DNA of 64,000 bases from assembly GCF_001649575.2 (NCBI RefSeq), contig NC_051433.1, positions 10,617,146-10,681,145 of the forward strand, in the 5' to 3' direction. Below the pieces are notes generated by a model, which searched no databases, was not told where the DNA came from, and was given only the letters and a program-made list of their open reading frames with translations. Position numbers and translations under genes: made by a program. Positions 36,063 to 47,300 of this stretch are shown here, piece by piece (the first letter of the stretch is position 1; the number at the start of each line of letters is the position of its first letter). The stretch is from Kryptolebias marmoratus. Its lineage: Eukaryota > Chordata > Actinopteri > Cyprinodontiformes > Rivulidae.

Positions 36063-36267
36063 TATAAAGGCCCTTGAGTGATAATTCAGAGCAAAGGACA
36101 GACAGCTATAGGTGCTTTTCTTCTGAAAGCCACTCCCTTCTTTTTTCAGACTTCTTTACTGTGAAACAGAGCAGCTATACAGCCATAGGTGTGTCTCTTT
36201 GCACCGTCCACATAAACTTATACCCTGAGGAGCTGTATGGATACTTCAGGATTAAATATACTTACAG
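36063..36267 (+). promoter_or_regulatory. Candidate TATA promoter and 5' exon upstream of a3galt2 copy 1
   Basis: A TATAAA box at 36063-36068 is followed by about 200 bases that end in a good donor, CTTACAG|GTAGGT, at 36267. The coding exon of a3galt2 copy 1 starts after an acceptor at 37808, so an untranslated exon upstream is needed and this is one candidate. The gypsy fragment nearby is an alternative source of promoter-like sequence. Confidence 0.25.
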
Positions 36268-36269
36268 GT

Positions 36270-37110
36270 AGGTGAACAATGTTTTATTCAAATTATTGAT
36301 AAACATAGAAGGGGTGGGGGCTGGGATTGACCTGTTTGTTAATCTCAACTAAGTCATGAGAAAACAGACTTGTTAGAATTAAGTTTAATGTTTATTACTA
36401 CATGTCATTTGCAAAACTTTATTTTTTATTTCACAACATTCCGAAATGATACAACATACAAAAAATAGTTTCCTCCCATTACTTACTAAAATGTTACAAT
36501 ACCTCTTGTTTCTATGAGATACAACTTTCCGTTTTTCCTGAGCCTATCAAATAAAAGCTAAATAAAAACTGATGAAAAAGGGATTGAAAAATTTAGAGGT
36601 GTTGCCTTTTGTTTTTTCTTTCTTTCTCTTGCTTATTACTACATTCAACTATATTTTCACAGCAGCAATGTTGTGAAATCCTAACCCAAAGCTCAACTGT
36701 CACTTCCCAGGCTCTCTTAAACTTCTTGGTTACGAATCAGGGAAACCCCCCAAGAGCAGAAACCTCCGCCAAGTTCGTAGGGTCACTGTCTGCTTGGAGT
36801 CCTTTAAAAAAATCAGCCTTATTATTGACGATTTCTGCGGAGAGGATTCAACTTCTGTTGTTTTGTTCAGCTTTGGGCACTCTGTTTACCACTTTGAAAC
36901 CATATTTTACCGGCTTTTTTGTATCTCTTTATCTGCTCTGACACAGAATTTCTTAGCTTGAGATAAATCCATCGTATCTGTTTTGCCGAGCCACAGTGAT
37001 CCCTCCTCTTCAACAGCCTGAGCAACACCTGCTCTTTTTCAGCTCACTTTGAGTCATTAAACTCCTCCAGTACCAGAAACAATCAAGTCACCACAGCATA
37101 ATACAGCCTC
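36270..37110. other. Non-coding sequence upstream of a3galt2 copy 1
   Basis: No gene recognised. The short frame at 36609-36941 has no known similarity and may be decayed retrotransposon sequence. Confidence 0.45.
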
Positions 37111-37138
37111 TGCTGTGTTTTGCTGCTTGGCAAATATA

Positions 37139-37164
37139 AGTATATATATATATATATATATATA

Positions 37165-37200
<36 letters not shown>
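37139..37200. repeat. (TA)n and (TTA)n compound microsatellite
   Basis: About 12 TA units followed by about 12 TTA/ATT units. It borders the duplicated block at 37200-37684; the second copy of that block is also preceded by a TA run. Confidence 0.9.
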
Positions 37201-37684
37201 GCCTGTAAACAAGCATACTGTTGCCAAAGATCCCCACTTTAGCTGCTTTGTTCATAGAACATGTTTTCAGAAAATCTACGGCTCATCCTCCCTTGACCTT
37301 TGCACATTGAAGTTCACACTGATACGATTCCAGATCATTTAAGTGCGTTTTGTCCTGCTGTTCTCACCCGGTGCAACAACTTTTGCAGAGTTTCTTCTTG
37401 GCGCTACACCCCGTGGTGTTATCTGTGACACTTTGTGAGTCAGAGACATTTGGTATGAAGGTGGTTTCAGGGTCTTTTGTGGTTGTTGTGCAGCATTTGG
37501 AGCTGTTTCTGATACTCTCCAGGAGCTACTGAACTAATTTAAATGGACAGAAATGTGCCAATAATTGTATTTTAGGTACATTTGTTGTTTATAGTGAGAG
37601 TTGTGTACATTGTAACTAACAAAACCCCTTTTTCCCCCATTTTTCCTTGAGGTATCACATGGTTCTTTAATCTCCGTCTGTCAT
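37200..37684 (+). repeat. Duplicated 0.5-kb block, copy A
   Basis: Near-identical to 62767-63255: both begin 'gcctgtaaacaagcatactg' and run through 'cacccggtgcaacaactttt' to 'ctttaatctccgtctg', with scattered single-base changes and small indels. This copy ends about 140 bases upstream of the a3galt2 copy 1 start codon. No open frame is conserved between copies, so it is not obviously coding. Confidence 0.85.
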
Positions 37685-37824
37685 CAGGTTTTGACAAAGT
37701 TAATGACTGACCAACAATGAGGTATAATCCTGTCTGCAGCGTTTTGTTCTTGCATGTTTTTATTGATCTTTCGGCATTTGTAATTGAAACTTAGACTTTC
37801 TCTTCCAGGAGGTTCGTTCAGAGG

Positions 37825-39578
37825 ATGAAGAATATCTTGAAATGTACGCTTTGCTTTCCAGTCGTGTTCTGCCTCCTTTATTTCTCAATTCCGACTGTGC
37901 GGTGAGTGCTAACGTTAACATGTCTATAAATTACACAGATGTCTCATAATTTAANNNNNNNNNNNNNNNNNNNNNNNNNNNNNNNNNNNNNNNNNNNNNN
38001 NNNNNNNNNNNNNNNNNNNNNNNNNNNNNNNNNNNNNNNNNNNNNNNNNNNNNNNNNNNNNNNNNNNNNNNNNNNNNNNNNNNNNNNNNNNNNNNNNNNN
38101 NNNNNNNNNNNNNNNNNNNNNNNNNNNNNNNNNNNNNNNNNNNNNNNNNNNNNNNNNNNNNNNNNNNNNNNNNNNNNNNNNNNNNNNNNNNNNNNNNNNN
38201 NNNNNNNNNNNNNNNNNNNNNNNNNNNNNNNNNNNNNNNNNNNNNNNNNNNNNNNNNNNNNNNNNNNNNNNNNNNNNNNNNNNNNNNNNNNNNNNNNNNN
38301 NNNNNNNNNNNNNNNNNNNNNNNNNNNNNNNNNNNNNNNNNNNNNNNNNNNNNNNNNNNNNNNNNNNNNNNNNNNNNNNNNNNNNNNNNNNNNNNNNNNN
38401 NNNNNNNNNNNNNNNNNNNNNNNNNNNNNNNNNNNNNNNNNNNNNNNNNNNNNNNNNNNNNNNNNNNNNNNNNNNNNNNNNNNNNNNNNNNNNNNNNNNN
38501 NNNNNNNNNNNNNNNNNNNNNNNNNNNNNNNNNNNNNNNNNNNNNNNNNNNNNNNNNNNNNNNNNNNNNNNNNNNNNNNNNNNNNNNNNNNNNNNNNNNN
38601 NNNNNNNNNNNNNNNNNNNNNNNNNNNNNNNNNNNNNNNNNNNNNNNNNNNNNNNNNNNNNNNNNNNNNNNNNNNNNNNNNNNNNNNNNNNNNNNNNNNN
38701 NNNNNNNNNNNNNNNNNNNNNNNNNNNNNNNNNNNNNNNNNNNNNNNNNNNNNNNNNNNNNNNNNNNNNNNNNNNNNNNNNNNNNNNNNNNNNNNNNNNN
38801 NNNNNNNNNNNNNNNNNNNNNNNNNNNNNNNNNNNNNNNNNNNNNNNNNNNNNNNNNNNNNNNNNNNNNNNNNNNNNNNNNNNNNNNNNNNNNNNNNNTG
38901 GAAGTCTACCTTGAGACCTTCCTGAAGTCATCAGAGCACTACTTCATGTTGGGTCTGCCTGTGTCATACTATGTGTTTACGGACACGCCTGAGAAAGTGC
39001 CAAACATCGAGCTCGGCCCACAGCGAAGACTAAAAGTAATCAAAGTGGAAAAATACACCAGGTGGCAGGACATCTCTATGATGCGAATGAAGATCATATC
39101 AGATACCATAGAGTCAGATATTCGCCACCGTTGCACGCACGTCTTCTGTTTTGATGTCGATCAGGTGTTTACCTGGAGATTTGGCCCCGAGGCTCTGGGA
39201 GATTCTGTCGCTCTGCTTCACTCTTACTATTATCGCCTTCCAAAGAAGCTGTTCACCTACGACCACAACCCAAAGTCCAAGGCGTACATGGAAACTGGAG
39301 ATTTTTACTATCATGCTGCCGTGTTTGGAGGCACCTGGAAGAGCGTGAAGGCCTTGACTGACGCCTGCTACAAAGGCATCATGGAGGACAAAGAAAATAA
39401 TGTGGAGGCTCTGTGGCATGATGAGAGTCATCTAAACAAATATTTTTGGCTCCACAAACCCAGCAGGATTCTTTCCCCAGAGTACTGCTGGGACACCAGG
39501 ATCGGATACAGACGTGACATAAAGGTCTTCAGACTGATATGGGCACCAAAACATTACGATACACTGCGCACATCCTAG
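37825..39578 (+). CDS. a3galt2: Alpha-1,3-galactosyltransferase 2-like (GT6), copy 1, interrupted by an assembly gap
   Basis: The first coding exon (37825-37901) starts MKNILKCTLCFPVVFC and forms a short cytoplasmic tail plus signal anchor, as in Golgi type II glycosyltransferases. It ends at a GTGAGT donor in phase 2. The middle exons are hidden in the N gap at 37955-38898. The last exon is visible from 38899 to the stop at 39576-39578, about 226 residues. It has the GT6 family features: YYVFTD, RWQDISM, the metal-binding DVD in CFDVDQVF, the donor-site loop HAAVFGG and WHDESHLNKYF with the conserved catalytic-region Glu. HAAVFGG matches alpha-1,3-galactosyltransferases (UDP-Gal donors) rather than the A or Forssman enzymes. 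C-terminal FWLHKP, LSPEYCW and LIWAPKHY fit A3GALT2, whose human gene lies next to ZNF362. It differs from copy 2 by about nine bases over 680, mostly in the last 75 coding bases. Expected role: transfer of galactose onto glycolipid acceptors in the Golgi. Confidence 0.9.
37955..38898. other. Assembly gap (944 N)
   Basis: A run of N hides the middle exons of a3galt2 copy 1. The distance from exon 1 to the last exon (about 1.0 kb) is almost the same as in copy 2 (about 1.0 kb), so the gap size is consistent with the same exon layout. Any open frame reported across the N run is meaningless. Confidence 1.
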
Positions 39579-41384
39579 AGTATCTCAGGATCACAGGCAG
39601 AGAAATGTACAAACTTATTTATTCTGTTTGATTATGGGTGGATGAATTTTTTTACATGCTTCATGAATCTTTTGTCACAATTCATAAGAAGAAATACAAC
39701 ATATACTTTATTTGATCTTAAGCTTCAGGAGTTTTAGGGAGTGAGACGCTTGTTTGAAGGTATCTATGTTAACTAAATTTAACTGATCAAGTCAAATTTA
39801 TTTCCATAGCACTTTTCAGCAACAAGGCAGTTCAAAATTCTCTACATCAGAGAAACCTAATACAATAAATGAGCAGAAGTAAAATAAACAGAGGAAAAGC
39901 TAAGCTAAGAAACTAAGATAAAAAAAGCTAAACTAATCTAAAACAAGTCATGTTAAAATAAACTGAAGAAAACCAAACTAAGATGTAATAAACTGATAAC
40001 TAACATGAACTAAACTAGGATTTAAAAACCTCTGCTGAACAGATCACAAGCTTGTTTATGGCTAAACTGGCACAGAGCTGCCATTGTTAAAAATTAATAA
40101 TAGAACTATATAAAATGAATCATTTTAACCTTATTGTGGTATTAATTTACCAGAGGCAAAACCTTTTTGTTTCATAACTTGGTGTTCCACTGAGGCAGCT
40201 CATTAACTGATTGGATTCTTTGTTTGCTTCATTAAAAATCTTTTTTTTTTAATTTTTCGTTCTCTTTTAAATCTTCACACTTTTATTGTTCTTACTTTGA
40301 AGTTGGAATAAGAGAGACTGCAGCTGAAAGCAGAAAATTATGTCTCTTCTGTTCTTTCAAGCTAAAACTTTAAGTAACTCATCTAGAAATTTTGGAAGAC
40401 GTGATCTGGAAATCTCAGAAAAACACATTTTTTATTGTTTTTTTTGTGTGTGTGTGTGTGCGTGTGTTTTACAATTAAAAGATGCTCTGGCTGCAGAAGA
40501 GCACAATGTCTGAATGTGTTTTTTTTGTTTGTTTTTTAACATTCACTGTATATTTTCCAAACACATTATTGTGTGTATTTTTGGGCTGAAGTGTGTTTTC
40601 AGTGGTCTTGAATGATGCAAACATAACTTGTCCGTTTCTGCAGAAAACAGACCTAAATAGTCATTTAAAGCGAGTGAATCTGCTAAATGTGACAAATTCC
40701 AGACTGTGCAATGAAAAGCAGGCGATTTCACTGTGCAACCTTTAAATGCAAACATTTTATGTGCATTTGTGATTCAAACATTTGTGTTTTAAACATGTAC
40801 TATAATTTAAAGTGAACTTTATGAGTTTGATGTGGATTTTAGGAGCAGATTTGAAGACATTTTTTGGCACTGAAACCTTTCAGATAATGTATTCAGGGCA
40901 GTACTGAGTTCTCTGGTGGCAACCTTTGAAAACATGCTTGTGGCGTTCTTTCAGCTGTAATTTGGAGTGGTTACATGTTTCCACCTGCCTTGACTGCTCT
41001 TCTGTCTGAAAGACGTGACATGAAATCAACATGTGTGTGACTCATGCCAAAGAGAAATAAAAACAGAAAACAAAAACACAATCTTCTCTTAATTATGCTT
41101 AAAAGATCTTGCATTTAAAAAACTTTCAAGTAGAAAACAACCGATTTTGTTCATCTTTTTTTTTTTACAAAATAGGTTTTTTGCAACCACTTATACATTT
41201 CAAAGATTTGTTTACATAACTGATGAGCAAAAGTCGTAGTTTTCCTCAGTTACTTTTTGACCATGATGAATAAAGTCCAGCCAATATGATCACAGATGAA
41301 GTTATCGTTATTGTTTACACAGTTAAATTATTATTTATCAACTGAACGTACAAATGAAATAATTTAGAACAATCCTATAAAAGC
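39579..41384. other. Intergenic region between a3galt2 copy 1 and the coiled-coil gene
   Basis: The two genes converge here, with about 1.8 kb between stop codons. At 39788-39870 is a short fish repeat with 'tttatttccatagcactttt' and 'caaggcagttcaaa' phrases (SINE- or L2-related). A GT-rich microsatellite is at 40446-40468. Possible polyA signals for copy 1 exist (for example near 39864), but none stands out. Confidence 0.5.
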
Positions 41385-44300
41385 TCAGGCAGTCATATTT
41401 GAGTTAACCAGGGTAAACGGAGTATCTAAGTGGTCTGAGAGGCTCTGAGAGGACGTCAGGTTCAGGTAGCCGAGCTCTGCTGTTCGACTCAAAGTACAAG
41501 AAGGAGAAGAACTCGGATCTGTCGGCTGGGTGTCGCTGCTTTGTGTGCTGTTCAGCAAGCCCAGAATCTCAGAGGATATCACCCTGAGGGAGAGACGAAA
41601 GAAACATTTAATGATGCGGGTGGATTTTTTTCTGTTTCTTTACTCAAACAAATGCATTTCAAACTTTAAACTTACCATGACGGTCGGGCTGAGACAGAAG
41701 GAAACTGCTGCTGGTTTGAGCTTTTCTGTAGCTCCTGGTAAAACAAAAATCAAACAATGATTAGATTAATCATTTGTTTTTTGCCATCAAACTGCTGAAC
41801 ATCTTTTGGAAGCGATGACTGTGAGTGGCTTCACAAACAACAGTGTGGGGAGGACAGGTTTTTTAAAAATGTGGTCAAATGTCAAATATCTCAGCAAATA
41901 TTAGCTTTGTCTGTTATTACATAAAGAGCAAATATTAACAGCCAACTGATGCACTGGACGAGCAATGACAATTTTATATTCTGATACTGATGATTTAAAA
42001 CCAATAAAAGAAATGATAGATTTACAAAACATGTTTCTGAAATGGGTCCTGAATATTTCCTCAGAATGCCTTCCTATGTTTAGAGAGTGGAAATGTTTAA
42101 CAATAGGACCGTTTTTCTGTAAAACGTAACATAGAGACATCTGTTTGAAATCTGGAGGGATTTGAGCTTTTCATGATATCAAATATGATGTTTTGAAAAT
42201 AATTTGAGGGAAACAGCTCTCCCTTAAAATCTAATTCTCAAATTCTTTACCGAGGGCTGCATCACAGTCACCTCAAAGGTCGACTGATGCGTGAGTTTGC
42301 TCCAAAATCATACGTTAGGTTAATTGGAGATTGTAATTTGACTTTAGGTGTGCAAGTGTGTGTGTGTGGTTATTGGACTTGTGTGTCTCCGTGATGGACT
42401 GGCGCCCTGCTCAGGGTGCCTCTCGCCTGGACTGCTGCAGGAACAGACTCCAGGCCCCGTGCACCGTGAACAGTACCTCGGCAAAGCGCAGAGACTGAAC
42501 ATTCTGCAGGCTGCGTTCCAGGACGGCGTTCTGGTTGGACATGAGCAGTATTCTGTTTTCCAGTTTCTTGTTTTCCATCTCCAAACAATCCACCCTTGAG
42601 ACGACAGCAATGAACACAAACTGGTTTGAGGGATAAAGCAGCAGAAAGGCACGTGACTCATTTGTGCTGCTTCCAGTCTCGTAGCTGTTTTCCTGAATGA
42701 TAAATGGCAGTTTTGTCTTATCGTATCTGAATGTAAAGTAAACAAAATAGATTTCAGTCATTCGTAGCATACCATCTCCCTTCTGATGTATTACCGAAGA
42801 GAATACTTGGCACTTCCTTCAAACAAAACACTTGAACTGGCTCTTTCAGCATGCAGGTCTGTACCTGCACTTGGACAAAGACGCTGTGAGGTTGCTGTCT
42901 CTTTCAGTTCCTGTTTTCTGTCTCTGTCTTCTGTTTTCTGTCTCTTTTCAGTTCCTGTTGAAGAGCACAACAGGAAGCTGTTGTGCTCTTCTTTGTTTAC
43001 AACAGGAAGCTGTTGTGCTCTTCTTTGTTTACAACAGGAAGCTGTTGTGCTCTTCCTCGTTGAGCCGTTGTAACAGATTTCTCCTTTCAGAGAGCAGTTT
43101 CTCATTTTCCACAGTCATAGATACAATTACCTCTCTCTCCTGAAATAATAAAAAAAAAAAAAAAACTGAATTCCTCGTTTATCATTCCCAGTCGTTTTTA
43201 AACCTTCTTGTGCATTTAAACTTCTACCTGTAAGTTATATGACCTATAGAGTCGACCTGCTGTTACAAACTGTTCAATTATTAAACACAAACACTTTCAA
43301 AAATGGGCTTTTACTGTTTCTGTGAAACCTGAGGCTAGATTAGGCAAAAGAAGACATATACATGTAATTACATGAAGGTTGTCAGAATGTGGCAACAAAT
43401 TAAAGAAAGGAAACTGCTTTAAATTGTGCTGATTAGAAAGGGCATTTATAATTCCCTCAAACCTTGTCAGAGTTTCTTTTACCCGTAGAAAAACAAAGCT
43501 GTAGATTCACCTTTGCTAACGAGTGAGAGCACAGAGACAGCTCTCTCTGAAGAGCTTTTGTCTTCTCGTCGCATCGCATGGTTTCATAGTCTATTTTCTG
43601 TCTGGCCTGACACAGTTGCTCTTTATGCTTTTCCTTCCTGTTGTGGTATTTGCTGCAAACAAATTAAAACAAATCATTAATTTATTACTCATTTGCTTAC
43701 TTTTGTTGTAGTGTGAGAAAGCTGAATCTTTTACTTCGCACTATATGATATTTTCCAACGTATGACAGCAACATAATGAAGAACTAAATTCAACTCTAAA
43801 GAAAATACGTTCATTATTTTACTGTTTGAGAAGATTAAATGTAACACAAAGAGTTGGAGAGATATTTTAAACTGGAGAAAGTTAATAAAATCTGTGACTT
43901 GCTAATTATTTGACTTGCTGCATTTTTTAGATACTGAAGTCAAATCTAGTTTTGATGCTAGCACACTTTAAAAAAGTTGAAGCAGTTTTCGATCATTTGG
44001 AAACTTGTTGTTTCTCAGCAGGAATTCGTGTCATGTTTCTGCTGAAAACAAGATTTTATTTGCTCAACAACAAGCTCTTATCAGATGCTTCTCCTCCTTG
44101 TGAGTCACCATTCGCTTTAAAGCGATGAGAGCTCTCAAAATATGTGATTTTTTCAATGGTTTTGATTTGTTTTAATGCTTCTAACAATCAGTACGTCCTT
44201 AAATGATTGTTTGGAGGTTAATTTAACTCATCGGGGTTGTCATAAAAACTGCGTTAAAAAACAACAAATAGTCCTCGTCTGTGTTTACAACTGTTACGAA

Positions 44301-47300
44301 AATTCTCCCGTTAGAGTCCAGGATATCTCTGCTCATTAGAACATGACCTTAGCGCCAACTTTCTCTTTAACGCTCCCCACCGCTCCATTTCCTGCCCCGA
44401 GAATGACTCCACTTCCATCGACTCTCGCCCTTGCAGCTTTCAGTCGCCGTTTTTTTACAGTTCGACGTGTTCTCGTCAACGTCCGAACATAAACAAACGA
44501 CTCATAATTGTTGGCAACAAAACGCTCATTTATTACAAATTGTGCGGCAGACTTTTGGTAAGGAAATTAAATGTGGGCTTATTGTTTCTAGATGTACCAA
44601 ACGACTTTTTATAGAGTGCCAGTTTTCCAAACACGTGTACTTTTGTTGTTGTTCATGGTAGCATTTCTTTCTCCCAAGGAATCAGTAATTAATTTTCTTG
44701 TTCATTCACTAAAGTTTCATTTCTTTTTCTCTCTCCAAACTTTTTTGAGCATGCTGTTTGAATTTCCTGAATGTCAATCAAGACATTGACAATTATCTTC
44801 ATTCTGCTTAGGTTTGTTAAATGAAGGCTCAAACGAACGAGCAAATTAAGACAGCCTCTGTTGTTGTTGCCTTTGGAGTTTGTCCGTAATCACGTGGGGT
44901 CGATACCTTCGCTCGCTGTCGAGACGTTTCAGAGTTTCACAGATCTCATTCTTTAAAGTCTCGCACTCGTTCTGAGCAGACAACAGAGTCTTCCTCGATT
45001 CCTTACAGTCAGGACACTCCTGCTTTCCAACATAAGAATAGCAGGAAGAAAATAATTGTCAGTATTTTGACACAAGCTGCCAGATCCAGAAGATTTCCTT
45101 TATTTTGACGGAACAAGCAGATGCCAAAAGGTTCTGATCTTCGATAAACCCGTTCAAGTTTGATCATATTTCCTTACGCAGCTCAGACGGTCTGTGATCC
45201 ATTACCTTAACAACTGTGTTTTCTCTGCACAGCTGTGTTTGAAGCTCCTTTGTCATGAAGGAGATTTCCATTTGAAGGTGGCTGTTCTTACTGGGCTGTG
45301 AATCCGCCTTTTGTTGCCTAAAGAAAAAGCACAAGATTTTACTTTTAGTGCATCTTCCCGGAGAATGAAAGGTAACACGCACAACCAGTCAGGCGAGGAG
45401 AAAGTTAAAAAAAAACAAAAAAAACACTGCAGATGTTCTTACTTTTGCTTCTGCTTGTGTTGTTCTTTGGTGCAGATTTTAGCGATGAGGTTATTCAGGT
45501 CACTGTGGTAATTTCCCACAAGCTGCAGACGACGTACCTGAAAATTCAGCAGATGGTTTGACGCCTTCTGCTCAGAAATAAACAGTGCATGTGATTATCA
45601 GATAGGTTTCCAGATCTATCAGAAAGTTCTGATTATAGTTTTTCAGTGGGTTCTCGGTAGCTTTGGTGCGTTGCGTTTCGATTAAAAATTCATGGTTCTC
45701 ACGGTTTTTGTCAGTCTCGAGTGAAAAGCACTCGTTTTGGAAAAAATAAAAATGCACGTGAGAACTTTTATATTTTGGAATGTTTTCAGTTCAACATCAA
45801 CAAGGACACAAAATGGCCTTTTTTACATTTCAGAGTCACACACTGAAATCTGGAGTCTTATTTTCAGGTTTATAATCTTCTCCTTCAGTATTTAAAACTA
45901 ATATTTGAGGACATCTGGAGAAGTCCCCTTAAATCCTACAATAAAAGTGTTCAATCAAAGATGTTCTTTCTCTTGCACTGACCAAATGTTTGCTCAAAAC
46001 ATGCTCCTCTAAGAAGAATAAAGATAAGATCTTTTTGTTTGGACATGACGTTACATTCAGCTTCTAGGATCACAAATTTGCTGTTCTTTTTCTCTAAATA
46101 AATTTACCTACAGGTCCCTCCTTGTTTATGAGGTGCTTTGTCAGGGGAGCTATTTTCTTTTGTAAATTTATGCAAATTTTGCTGCTTTGTGTCGGCTCGG
46201 CCTTCTCGGTCAATAGAGGAAAATAAGTGAGGGCAGGCATTTCAATCGGTCTCTGCTGTGTACTGATTCTTAGAAAGGAAGAGGCTGATTTTAGCTCAGA
46301 CGCTCAGATATTTGCATCAAGTGCATTACGTCACATTCGGCAGCCTGGTTAGCTTCATCTTGTGGAGTGAGGAGTTTCTGGTTCCGCTTCTGCACAGCTG
46401 GTTCCAGCTGCTCTGTCTTCATTTGCAGATGTTCCACCTGCAAAAACACAGAACAGATACTAATTATATTTGCTCTTCAAAGAAATAATTATTATATGTA
46501 CTAAAGGGTGCTGCTTGAAACAAGAACTCTGCAAATACTGTTGTCTCTCCAAATAGGACAAACACAAAGTAGCTCCGAGCCACTCCCAACAATTTACACA
46601 ACCAGCTGCAGCAACCAAGGTGTGTGTGAGTGTGTGTGTGTGTGGGAGGGGGGGGGAAGAATTTCAAGGCTCAGTACGAATAATAAGGTGTTGTTCGCTT
46701 TTTATTCCGCTGATGACACATTTAGAATTATAATCTCTGCTATGGAGATTCTGTGGTTGGGAAATTTTGTACATTTTTATCACAACTGCAGTTAAAAGCC
46801 CCATTTAAAAATAAACTAGACTGGTACTCTGCAGGCTGTCTGAAGTTATCAAACAGACGAGGGGAAGTGGTGGTTCCACGCCCTGACACAAGGACATTTC
46901 AGCAGGTCACAAAAATGGGGACTGAACCGCAAACCTTCTAACTAGAAGTAAAAAAAACACTACCTGGGTGTTTATATAGCACCTTTCTAGCCAACCAGGC
47001 GGCTCAAAACGCTCTACAACACAATCCATGACCTTTTTCACCCAACCACACACACACACACACACTCATACAGCACTCAGGTCTTCTGTCCCTGATCGCG
47101 TTTGTCTTTTTGTGTTGTCTTTTACTACAAGTTAAAATATTTCCATGCATACAGCTAGAATATTTTATTTTAGGTCAGATGCCTTTAATAGGTGTGAACA
47201 GGTGTTGGACGTGAAATAATGGGAAATTTTCAATCAATACGTCACTTAGAACATTCTGTTCTGCAGCTCCTAAACATGAAAACTACAATAACTTTTACTT

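Noticed and set aside
37939..38931. Long open frames of about 325 codons on both strands
   Set aside because: They consist almost entirely of unknown residues over the N gap and carry no information.
39114..39431. 105-codon minus-strand frame, repeated at 57959-58276
   Set aside because: It is antisense to the conserved a3galt2 catalytic exon, and its conservation simply mirrors the near-identity of the two exons.
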